Below are positions 8,580 to 15,678 of a DNA stretch of 58,423 nucleotides, piece after piece. A model generated the notes under the pieces. That model was not told the origin of the DNA. It was given only the letters and a program-made list of their open reading frames with translations, and made no database searches. Position 1 is the stretch's first letter. Each line of letters begins with the position of its first letter. This DNA is from Lentisphaerota bacterium (lineage in GTDB: Bacteria; Verrucomicrobiota; Kiritimatiellia; JAAZAB01). The position numbers and the translations under genes were made by a program. The stretch spans positions 1-58,423 of the forward strand of contig JACPGM010000016.1 of NCBI GenBank assembly GCA_016188985.1, read 5' to 3'.

Positions 8580-9608
8580 ATGCGCCGTAAGCCTCTGCAT
8601 ATCGCGCTCATTTATAACGCGAGCACACTGGCTCCACCCAAGGACCCCGGCGACACCAGCGATCTTGCCGAACTGCGCTGCCTGATTCAGCGTCTGGCGC
8701 AGGTGTTGCGCCAGCTTGGCTACCGTGTTACGGTCCTGCCCCTGGCGCAGAATCTCACAACGTTTCCCCACCGCCTGCGGCGCCTGCGGCGCCTGCGGCC
8801 GGACGTGGTCTTCAATCAATACGAAGATGTTGTTCCCGGCGCCGCGGACGAGATGCGCATGGCGGCGTTGATCGAGCTGCTGGGCTATCCGCTGACGGGT
8901 TCGCCGGCTAAAGCGCTGGGGCTGACCAGTTGCAAACATACGACGGCCAGAGTATTGCAGGGCTTAGGTATTGCCGTCCCTCCTCAAACCGAGCTCCTGG
9001 AGTGCGCGAGCGACGTTGACCGGCACAAGTGGCGTTTCCCAGTGATTGTGCAGCCCAGCCGGGAGCATGCCGGGGCCGGCCTGGAACGCGATTCGGTTGT
9101 TTATTCTTGCAAGGCGCTCCAGCGCAAGGTGCGGCAAATTTTCAGAACTTATGCTCAGCCGGCGCTGGTCCGGCAGTTTCTTTCCGGACGGGAATTCAAC
9201 GTGAGTCTTCTGGGTGGCCGCAATCTGAAAGTTCTCCCGATAACCGAGATCAATTATCAGGAGCTGCCTGCCCATATTCCGCCAATCCTGTCCTATGCCG
9301 CCAACTGGCTGGAGAATACCGTGGAATATAAAAAAATCAGCATTATTTGTCCGGTGCGGGTCAAACCCGCGCTGGCGCGCGAGCTCCGCGAGACCGCCTT
9401 GCGGGTGTTTCGCGCCGTGGGCGGCCGGGGCTATGGCCGCGTGGATTTCCGCTTGGACGCCGCCGGGCGTCCGCGGGTTATTGATGTGAATTGCAATCCG
9501 TTGCTGGAGGAAGGCCAGGCCCTGGCGCGCTCGGCGGAAGTTGCCGGTATCCAATATCCTCAGCTTCTGCAGGCGATCATCGCGGCGGCCCTGAAACGCC
9601 GGCCGTGA
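8580..9608 (+). CDS. ATP-grasp ligase, D-alanine-D-alanine ligase-like
   Basis: 342 residues with the order of a Ddl-type ATP-grasp enzyme: an N-terminal nucleotide-like fold (HIALIYNAS), the LGYPLTGSPAKALGLTSCKHTTARVL segment, the central QPSREHAGAGL lysine-poor strand, and the metal-binding end VDFRLD...VIDVNCNPLLEEG. The family joins a carboxylate to an amine using ATP. The usual lysine of the VKP motif is replaced here by VQP, and the protein sits outside any cell-wall cluster, so it may be a Ddl paralogue acting on another amino acid or peptide rather than the housekeeping enzyme. No ribosome site is evident. Confidence 0.75.
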   Translation: MRRKPLHIALIYNASTLAPPKDPGDTSDLAELRCLIQRLAQVLRQLGYRVTVLPLAQNLTTFPHRLRRLRRLRPDVVFNQYEDVVPGAADEMRMAALIELLGYPLTGSPAKALGLTSCKHTTARVLQGLGIAVPPQTELLECASDVDRHKWRFPVIVQPSREHAGAGLERDSVVYSCKALQRKVRQIFRTYAQPALVRQFLSGREFNVSLLGGRNLKVLPITEINYQELPAHIPPILSYAANWLENTVEYKKISIICPVRVKPALARELRETALRVFRAVGGRGYGRVDFRLDAAGRPRVIDVNCNPLLEEGQALARSAEVAGIQYPQLLQAIIAAALKRRP

Positions 9609-9771
9609 GCCACCGCGGCAGGGAAAGCCGTGTTGTTTGGCGCCGGCGGCTTGGATTATGGCGCGGTCAGCGAGGCAGTGCGGCGGATGGAAAGGCGTTG
9701 CCGGCAAGAGCACACAATTTAACCTGCCGTCAATCGAATATTCCAAATCTTGAATATTTAGGGCTGCGTCC

Positions 9772-10845
9772 ATGAATGTTTCGGCATCCATCCAGGCGCT
9801 GCTCCGGTTCGAGAAGCCGGACGAGCTGTGCCAGTTCGAGTGGGGCTACTGGCCGGAGACGCTGGCGCGCTGGCAACGGGAGGGCCTGCGGGGCGACGCA
9901 CCTTGGGTCGAGACAGGGATCACCTGCTATGACCGTGTGCCCGTGGCCGCGCGGATCTGGCCGCCGTTCGAGGAAAAAATCCTGTCGGAAACCGCTGACA
10001 CCCGGATCGTCCAGGATGCCGAGGGGGTGATCAAGGAAATCAGCCGGCAGACGACCGCGTTTCCCCGGTATATCCGGCATCCCGTGTCGGATCGGCGTGA
10101 TTTCGAGCGGCTGAAAGAACGGCTCGACCCGCGCACGCCCAGCCGGTTTCCCGCCGACTGGCCGGCGACCGTGGAGCGGCTGAAACGCCGGAACCATGTG
10201 CTGGTGATGGGCGGCATCGAGATCAGCTTCTTTGGCTGGCACCGGGACCTGATGGGTTTGGAAAACCTGCTGCTGGCCTATTACGACCAGCCGGACCTGG
10301 TCCACGCCATCAGCCGGCATCACCTCGCGTTTCTCCAGGAGCTCTACGCCCGTATTCTGCGGGACGTGACGTTCGACTTCGTGTTCGTGTGGGAGGACAT
10401 GTCCTACAAGAACGGGCCCCTGATCGCGCCGGCGCTCGTCCGGCAATTCATGCTGCCCTATTACCGGGAACTGACCGCTTTCTTCCGCGCGTGCGGCGCG
10501 AAAAAATTTCTGGTGGATTCCGACGGCGACGTGACCGCGTTGATTCCGTTGTTCCGCGAGGCGGGCATTGACGGCATGCTGCCGTTCGAGGTGGCCGCCG
10601 GCATGGATATCCGGCCCATCGCCGAGGCGTATCCCGATTTCATCATCGCCGGCGGGCTCGACAAACGGGAACTGGCCAAGGGACGCGCGGCCATTGACCG
10701 GGAGCTGGAAGCGAAACTGCCGCCGCTGTTCCGCCGCGGCGGGTACCTGCCCTCGATGGACCACCACGTGCCGCCGGAGGTCGGGTGGTCGGATTTCCAG
10801 TATTACCTCGAAAAGACACGGACGCTTTACGCGCAATACCGGTGA
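9772..10845 (+). CDS. Uroporphyrinogen decarboxylase-like protein (not HemE)
   Basis: 357 residues with the URO-D/methyltransferase barrel pattern: an N-terminal FEWGYWPETLARW segment, VLVMGGIEISFFGW, DFVFVWEDMSYKNGPLIAPALVRQFMLPYYREL, and a late GGLDKREL. The canonical HemE N-terminal arginine motif is absent. In Lentisphaerota and Kiritimatiellota many such proteins exist and are thought to be corrinoid-linked methyl or demethylation enzymes; that assignment is inferred. A second family member lies at 31515-32519. It stands alone, with a small AATATTC/GAATATT hairpin just upstream. Confidence 0.7.
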   Translation: MNVSASIQALLRFEKPDELCQFEWGYWPETLARWQREGLRGDAPWVETGITCYDRVPVAARIWPPFEEKILSETADTRIVQDAEGVIKEISRQTTAFPRYIRHPVSDRRDFERLKERLDPRTPSRFPADWPATVERLKRRNHVLVMGGIEISFFGWHRDLMGLENLLLAYYDQPDLVHAISRHHLAFLQELYARILRDVTFDFVFVWEDMSYKNGPLIAPALVRQFMLPYYRELTAFFRACGAKKFLVDSDGDVTALIPLFREAGIDGMLPFEVAAGMDIRPIAEAYPDFIIAGGLDKRELAKGRAAIDRELEAKLPPLFRRGGYLPSMDHHVPPEVGWSDFQYYLEKTRTLYAQYR

Positions 10846-10951
10846 AGATGAATGGTTGGAGCGGAGACAGGGTCAGAGAAGCCCAGTATTTAGATTTTAC
10901 TTAGTAGAATCTATTCATTTTATGTTGAATATTTATCGGCCCGGCATCCTG

Positions 10952-11174
10952 TAGCCGCGCCACGCTCGCCTCGGCGTAGCCTCCGGCGAAGCCTGGGTAG
11001 GGGCGCGTTTGCGGAGCGTCGGCCTGACGTCCGACGGCTACAGGGAATTGAACACGTCGAGGGCTGAAAAATTTCTCCGCCTCATGCGGATGCTACTCTG
11101 CGAAGTAAAGCCTCCCTGCTTTGCGAAGCCGCTACGCAGGGCGTAGAAGAGTCGCTACGAAACACGAGTCCGCT
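10952..11174. repeat. Repeat-filled spacer: GTAGCCG/CGGCTAC unit, then element D copy 1 with a nested hairpin
   Basis: The spacer 10846-11195 has no gene. At about 10952-11041 a GC-rich unit is bounded by GTAGCCG and CGGCTAC. At 11086-11174 lies a copy of element D (ATGCTACTCTGCGAAGTA... CGCTACGAAACACGAGT) with pairing arms GCGGA/TCCGC. This copy is split by about 40 bp containing another hairpin unit, CCCTGC...GCTACGCAGGG, of the family also seen near 43431 and 57027. Confidence 0.65.
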
Positions 11175-11195
11175 CAAGGCGGAAAATATGTTTGG

Positions 11196-12005
11196 TTAGC
11201 TTTCGGCGATTGTTAACTCGGCCACGCCGACGGCGGCCTTCATCCGGGACGGGCGGTTTTCGCCTTCCAGCCAGATCAGAACCTTGCCGGTGGCGTCAAT
11301 GGCAAAGGAATTGCCCGGCCACCAGGTTTCGCCGTCGAATCCGATGGGATTGGCGCCGAGCTTGGCCACGCGCCGCCGCTGCACATCCTTAACTGCCCGT
11401 TGGACAACCCCCTGGTATTCCTGGCCGAAGGCCGTGGCGGCGGCTGTTGGTTTGGTGTTGTCTTTCCACACTTGGTCCTCTGTCAATGATCCGGCCGAAG
11501 GTTGCAGGATGACCGCAGGCTTGACTTTTGCCAGGGCCGCCTCGATTTTTTGGGCGCCATATTCCGAGCAGATGGCAACCGCCAGGCGAACACCATCTAC
11601 GACGAATGGCACGCGTGCCGGATCAGACCACGGTTCCAGAAACACCGGTTCGTTTTGATCGCGCCAGGCTTTGCGTTGGAACAAAGGTTTCGCGCCTGGC
11701 TGAAGGATCGCATGAACAATGTTGAATTTATCGTTATAGGGCGTGGCAAAACCGGCGCAAATAGTGATGTTCTGCTCATCGGCCACGGCGCGCAACGGCT
11801 GGAAAACTTGCGCTTCCACCGGCAATACGGCCTGCCGGCGCGCGTCCTTATGAGCATTGCCGGTCAGACAACCTTCAGGGAACAGGATCAGCCGGGCGCC
11901 TTGTTGGGACGCCTCACGGCTGAGGCGTGTCACCTCGGCCGTATTACCGGACAGGTCGCCCAGCCGGCTGTTGAATTGGGCAATAGCAATACGCAGCGTT
12001 TTCAT
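11196..12005 (-). CDS. Carbon-nitrogen hydrolase (nitrilase superfamily)
   Basis: 269 residues starting MKTLRIAIAQFNSRLGD. The start at 12005 has AGAGG five bases upstream; an in-frame ATG at 12038 lacks a site. The Glu-Lys-Cys triad is visible: E44 (LFPEGCLTG), K112 (RKAWRDQ) and C146 (VAICSEYG). The family hydrolyses amides or nitriles. The LFPEGCLTG and CSEYGA contexts resemble the amidase domain of NAD synthetases and similar amidohydrolases, but no synthetase domain follows, so the substrate is open. Cytoplasmic. Confidence 0.85.
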   Translation of the reverse strand: MKTLRIAIAQFNSRLGDLSGNTAEVTRLSREASQQGARLILFPEGCLTGNAHKDARRQAVLPVEAQVFQPLRAVADEQNITICAGFATPYNDKFNIVHAILQPGAKPLFQRKAWRDQNEPVFLEPWSDPARVPFVVDGVRLAVAICSEYGAQKIEAALAKVKPAVILQPSAGSLTEDQVWKDNTKPTAAATAFGQEYQGVVQRAVKDVQRRRVAKLGANPIGFDGETWWPGNSFAIDATGKVLIWLEGENRPSRMKAAVGVAELTIAES

Positions 12006-12038
12006 TGTGTCCTCTTTTATAACGTGGGCTTTGCCCAC

Positions 12039-12283
12039 AACCCGGAATTACCGCCGCCGGGACGTCGGCGGCCACCCCGCCTGCAGCGCTACCCTGCCCG
12101 CAGTCGCTACGCGCCAGCGTTGCGGGCGGGTGCGCAGCGTTGCGGGCAGGCTAAGCACTCATCATAAACGTTCTTCAAAGGTGGCGGCCGGCGTCCCTGC
12201 CTGCCCGCAATGCTGCGCATAGCGCTACAGGCGGGCCGGCCGTCCTCCGATATGAGTTTCTTGTTGGTTATAGCTGTTCCCGA
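12039..12283. repeat. Spacer packed with GC-rich hairpins, including a palindrome family also found inside a CDS
   Basis: No gene. From 12093 to 12130 a palindromic unit runs CCTGCCCGCA...CGCTACGC...GCG-TTGCGGGCGGG. It matches the in-frame palindrome at 30757-30792. A GTGGGCtttGCCCAC hairpin (about 12024-12040) and further pairs of CCTGC/GCGGGC arms fill the rest up to the dehydrogenase stop codon. Confidence 0.6.
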
Positions 12284-13366
12284 TCATTCAGTTACTATCC
12301 CCGCCGGCAATGTATAGTCAACTTCCACGCGCCGGAAATTCTCGCGCACCGACTGCTCGGCCGCCAGGCACACCCGGTGCGTTTTCCAGGCGTCGAGCGT
12401 GGTCTGGACCGGCGGCTGAGAGTTCGCCAGGCGCCGGATGAACTCCCACCGCATTTTGTCAATGTCATGGGCGAAGGCGTGGGAGCCCATGGCCGTGTGA
12501 TCCTCGGCGCGGTCGAACACCACGCGCTTGGCCGGCGAGCCGATCGGGTATTGCTCGAAACGGTTGATCAGGATGCGCGGCTGGATGAAATTGACGCCGA
12601 TCGAGCCGCTATCCAGCGTGAAAATCATCTGCATCTCGTGGCCGAGCGCGGGCCACGCCTTTGCGTCGGTGGTCCAGGCGCTGTGAGTATGAGAGGAGAG
12701 GATTGTGCCCAAGGCGCCGCTCTTGAAGAAGAAGTGCGAGCAAACATTGTCTTGGAACTGATACTGCGGCAGGACGGTTGGGGCCGCCGTGCTTTGCACT
12801 GAGAGAATTTCGCCGCCCAGGAACCGGAAAATATCCACGGCATGAATGACTTCCATGAAGAAAAGTCCACCGCTCTTGAGCGGGTCCACCCGCCAGAGGC
12901 CGTTGCCCTCGGCCAGCCAGCAGCCGCGGTGATGCACGAATTCAATATGCTTGAGCGCGCCGTATTGGCCGCCGGCGAGCAATTCTTGTAAACGCTGGGC
13001 AAAGGGCGAAACGCGCATCTCAAAGTCAATCACGCAGATGCGTTTATTTTTCGTGGCGGCCTTGAGGATCGCGTCGCACTCCTGGGCGTTAATTCCCATC
13101 GGCTTCTCCAGGAAGACGTCCTTGCCCGCTTCCAGGAAGGCGATGGCCTGTTCGGCGTGGACAAAGTTGGGCGTGGCGATAACCACGGCATCCAGGTCCG
13201 GGTGCTTCAGCATCGCGCGGTAATCCGTGTACATGGCAATATCAGGATTCTCCGCCTCCGCCTTCTTCATCTTGGCCTCGTTGACGTCGCACCAGGCCAC
13301 GGTTTGGCATTCGGACGCTTCATCCCGCGACAGCCAGCCGATATGTCCTAATCGGATTTTCTTCAT
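12284..13366 (-). CDS. Gfo/Idh/MocA-family oxidoreductase
   Basis: 360 residues. The N-terminal Rossmann part has VVIATPNFVHAEQAIAFLEAGKDVFLEKPMG with the diagnostic EKP at about 87-89, and the C-terminal part is the alpha/beta domain of the family. The usual glycine-rich GxGxxG is altered to GHIGWLS. These NAD(P)-dependent enzymes oxidise or reduce sugars, inositols or their derivatives in the cytoplasm, consistent with the glycan-breakdown genes around it. Substrate unknown. Divergent from the riboswitch-controlled gene on its upstream side. Confidence 0.9.
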   Translation of the reverse strand: MKKIRLGHIGWLSRDEASECQTVAWCDVNEAKMKKAEAENPDIAMYTDYRAMLKHPDLDAVVIATPNFVHAEQAIAFLEAGKDVFLEKPMGINAQECDAILKAATKNKRICVIDFEMRVSPFAQRLQELLAGGQYGALKHIEFVHHRGCWLAEGNGLWRVDPLKSGGLFFMEVIHAVDIFRFLGGEILSVQSTAAPTVLPQYQFQDNVCSHFFFKSGALGTILSSHTHSAWTTDAKAWPALGHEMQMIFTLDSGSIGVNFIQPRILINRFEQYPIGSPAKRVVFDRAEDHTAMGSHAFAHDIDKMRWEFIRRLANSQPPVQTTLDAWKTHRVCLAAEQSVRENFRRVEVDYTLPAGIVTE

Positions 13367-13518
13367 AAAATTTCTTTGCCTTCCGTGTGCGCCGCTTGCC
13401 GAAAGGCCCGTAAGCTACTGTTTTGGGCAGCGCTGCGCAAATAGAAAATATTTTTTAAGCTGGTAAAATTAGATTAATTCTGCATAGATTTTGGAGCGGC
13501 AAAAATATTTGCAGGTAA

Positions 13519-13582
13519 GGCGATGAGGTTCGCCTCTTAAAAGAAACCACCTTAAAAGACGAAGGTTGATAACCTCTACTGG
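13519..13582 (+). promoter_or_regulatory. Fluoride riboswitch (crcB motif) aptamer
   Basis: The segment follows the crcB/fluoride aptamer closely. P1 is GGCG (13519-13522) with CGCC (13531-13534), enclosing ATGAGGTT. A second stem is ACCTT/AAGGT (13549-13553 with 13562-13566), followed by TGAT. The pseudoknot pairs GAGGTT (13525-13530) with AACCTC (13571-13576), then the conserved CTACTG. Compared with the Thermotoga petrophila aptamer as I recall it (loop GAGGCC with GGCCTC), the pseudoknot bases have changed on both sides, which supports real pairing. It should sense fluoride and raise expression of the antiporter-type gene 41 bases downstream. Confidence 0.9.
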
Positions 13583-13607
13583 AGACGGTAGGGGTTTTCT
13601 TTTTTTT
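13571..13607 (+). terminator. Rho-independent terminator, expression platform of the riboswitch
   Basis: AACCTCTAC (13571-13579) pairs with GTAGGGGTT (13588-13596) around an 8-base loop and is followed by a long T run to 13607. The left arm is the same AACCTC used by the aptamer pseudoknot, so the two folds exclude each other. Ligand binding should disrupt termination, giving an ON switch. Confidence 0.85.
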
Positions 13608-13622
13608 GGAGGGAGGATTAAA

Positions 13623-14831
13623 ATGGAGAGCATTTTTGCTATTGCGGCGATCTGGCTTGGGCTGGCCGTTTTAGCTACAGTTATCGCTTATCACCTTAAA
13701 ATATCCATTGCGCTTATTGAAATTTGCATCGGTGTTGCCGCCGCCGCGGTTGCCAATCATTTCTTTGGCGAGAATGCTTTGGGAAGCAACCTGGAATGGC
13801 TGCGTTTTCTTGCCGCCACGGGAGCGATTTTGCTGACTTTTCTTGCAGGCGCCGAGCTTGATCCGAAAGTTATGTCTTCTAAGAAAAAAGAGGTGTTTAT
13901 AGTTGGCTTGGTTGGATTTTTGGCGCCTTTCCTGGGGTGCGCCGCTATAGCCAGATTTATCCTGCATTGGAATATTCAGGCAAGCTGGTTGGCGGGCGTA
14001 GCGCTTTCGACGACGTCTATGGCTGTTGTGTACGCCGTTATGCTTGAAACTGGTTTTAACAAGACGGAATTTGGAAAAGGTATCCTGGGAGCCTGTTTCA
14101 TTAATGATTTGGGCACCGTTATAGCGCTAGGCCTGTTATTTGCCCCGTTCACATACAAGACTTTTGTTTTTGTAGGTATAAGCATTGTTGCCTTGGGACT
14201 GTTTCCATTTGTGACGTCATTTTTTACCAGAGTATATGGCAACAGAACCGCCGCTATCAGGGCCAAATGGGTTGTTCTGGTATTATTCGCGCTTGGCGCG
14301 CTTGCTTTGTGGTCAGGAAGCGAAGCGGTTCTGCCTGCGTATGTTGGCGGCATGCTTTTAGCGGAATTCGCCGCTAAAGAACATCATTGGGCCAGGCGCA
14401 TGAGAACGCTCACAGTAGGTTTTCTTACGCCGTTTTATTTCCTGCGGGCGGGAACGCTGGTATCCTTACCGGCTTTGATAGCTGCGCCGCTTATATTTTT
14501 AGCGCTTTTTTTGGCAAAGGTTATTTCAAAAATCCTTGGGCTGTATCCGGTCATAACGCATTTCCGCAATAAACGGTCGGAGCGATGGTATTATACGCTG
14601 ATGATGTCTACGGGGCTTACCTTCGGCACGATTTCCGCTCTTTATGGATTATCGCACGGCATAGTGACGCAAGCGCAGTATTCTTTTCTGGTAGCAACAA
14701 TCATAGCCAGCGCGGTTATTCCAACAATAATTGCCAGTCTTGTTTTTTTGCCTGAGCATTTGCTTCCAGCTGTTCCGCCTAAAAAACGAACAAACCAGAT
14801 AGCGTCTGAAGCGGGAATTGATGAGGAATAG
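13623..14831 (+). CDS. Kef/CPA-type cation:proton antiporter under fluoride riboswitch control
   Basis: 402 residues with about 11-13 hydrophobic segments. LLTFLAGAELDPKVM (about 71-84) and FINDLGTVIALG (about 159-170, Asn-Asp pair in the ion-site position) are hallmarks of the monovalent cation:proton antiporter superfamily. It ends soon after the last membrane segment, without an RCK/TrkA domain. The ATG at 13623 has GGAGG/GGAGGGAGG upstream; an upstream in-frame start at 13566 would lie in the aptamer. Antiporter genes are among the known partners of fluoride riboswitches, so a role in fluoride tolerance, by export or pH/ion homeostasis, is likely. Codon use is more AT-rich than in neighbouring genes (many TTA, ATA), suggesting transfer of riboswitch and gene together. 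Confidence 0.85.
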   Translation: MESIFAIAAIWLGLAVLATVIAYHLKISIALIEICIGVAAAAVANHFFGENALGSNLEWLRFLAATGAILLTFLAGAELDPKVMSSKKKEVFIVGLVGFLAPFLGCAAIARFILHWNIQASWLAGVALSTTSMAVVYAVMLETGFNKTEFGKGILGACFINDLGTVIALGLLFAPFTYKTFVFVGISIVALGLFPFVTSFFTRVYGNRTAAIRAKWVVLVLFALGALALWSGSEAVLPAYVGGMLLAEFAAKEHHWARRMRTLTVGFLTPFYFLRAGTLVSLPALIAAPLIFLALFLAKVISKILGLYPVITHFRNKRSERWYYTLMMSTGLTFGTISALYGLSHGIVTQAQYSFLVATIIASAVIPTIIASLVFLPEHLLPAVPPKKRTNQIASEAGIDEE

Positions 14832-15163
14832 GCAACCATTCTTTCTGAACGGGTAGGCCATTAGTGCCTGATATGTCATGTACTAATGCCGCGGGGCTAC
14901 CAGCTTTGCCCTCACCGTCGGGCAATGATCCGGCGGCAATGCGCTAATAACCGTGCTGTTTAAAAGTGATTATCCCGGCAATGACAACATACACGATGTT
15001 CAGGTCGCGGCAACTTTCTTTCGCCACATGGCTGGAAAATATCCTTGACGGTAACATCTCGCCCGACTAAGAGTAAAACCTGAAAAAAGGCATAATTAGA
15101 GTTAGGAACGTTCATAGAAAAGGAGATTGAGAAAAGACAATTGGAGTGCTATATATAAAACCC
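14832..15163. other. Spacer without recognisable gene
   Basis: About 330 bp. There is an inverted repeat CATTAGT/ACTAATG (near 14860-14888) within GGTAG...CTACC arms just after the antiporter gene; it lacks a T run, so it is a weak terminator candidate. The rest is AT-richer sequence with an AGGAGATTGAG stretch before the antitoxin gene. No conserved frame was seen. Confidence 0.4.
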
Positions 15164-15385
15164 ATGAGCATATTGACCAAATCTGACCTGCTTAACCTGA
15201 GCGTCCCCGAGCGCATTCTGCTGGTCGAAGATATCTGGGACAGTGTGGCGGAGGCGCCGGATGCAGTCTCCCTCACGCCGGAGCAGAAATTGGAACTGGA
15301 TCGCCGCCTGGAAGCTTACCATCAGGATCCCAATAGCGGCAGCCCTTGGCCGATGGTGAGGGAACGAATCAGAAAGCGGACGTGA
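15164..15385 (+). CDS. Addiction-module antitoxin component (TIGR02574-like)
   Basis: 73 residues: KSDLLNLSVPERILLVEDIWDSVAEAP...LTPEQKLELDRRLEAYHQDPNSGSPW...VRERIR. This is the pattern of the putative addiction-module component family that pairs with RelE/ParE toxins. ATG at 15164 is chosen; an upstream GTG (15146) is possible. Its stop overlaps the toxin start (GTGA), the usual arrangement for antitoxin-toxin pairs. It probably binds the toxin and the promoter. Confidence 0.88.
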   Translation: MSILTKSDLLNLSVPERILLVEDIWDSVAEAPDAVSLTPEQKLELDRRLEAYHQDPNSGSPWPMVRERIRKRT

Positions 15386-15678
15386 ATCTTGAACTGATCG
15401 TTCGGGCGGAGGCGGAAGCCGAAATGGCTGCGGCCTTTGACTGGTATGAAGGCCGACTATCTGGGCTTGGCACACAGTTCCTTTTAGCCGTTGATGCCGC
15501 TCTTCATGGCATTGTCCGCAATCCCTTGCAGTTTCCGCTGGTTCACAAAACCGCGCGTCGAGCTCTCCTTCGTCGGTTTCCTTATGAGGTTCTGTTCGTT
15601 GCTGAAGTGCAGCGTGTTGTTGTTCTGGCCGTATTTCACGTCAAGCGCAACCCCATGCGCTGGCAGGAAAGAATATGA
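15382..15678 (+). CDS. RelE/ParE-family toxin
   Basis: 98 residues from the GTG at 15382: VNLELIVRAEAEAEMAAAFDWYEGRLSGLG...RRFPYEVLFVAEVQRVVVLAVFHVKRNPMRW. The FDWYE-(R/G)...GLG helix and the FPYxVLF...VFHxKRNP end match ParE/RelE toxins, which poison gyrase or cleave mRNA. An upstream TTG/ATG extension is ignored because it would run back into the antitoxin. The last four bases overlap the heparinase gene (ATGA), which is unusual for a toxin gene. Confidence 0.88.
   Translation: MNLELIVRAEAEAEMAAAFDWYEGRLSGLGTQFLLAVDAALHGIVRNPLQFPLVHKTARRALLRRFPYEVLFVAEVQRVVVLAVFHVKRNPMRWQERI

Noticed and set aside
9772-10845. HemE (heme biosynthesis) for the URO-D-like proteins here and at 31515-32519
   Set aside because: HemE substrate-binding motifs are not evident, the second protein has the HSCG motif of methyltransferases, and no heme genes are near.
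13566-13622. Upstream ATG giving the antiporter 19 extra residues
   Set aside because: It lies within the riboswitch and terminator, and the ATG at 13623 has a strong ribosome site and begins a membrane segment.
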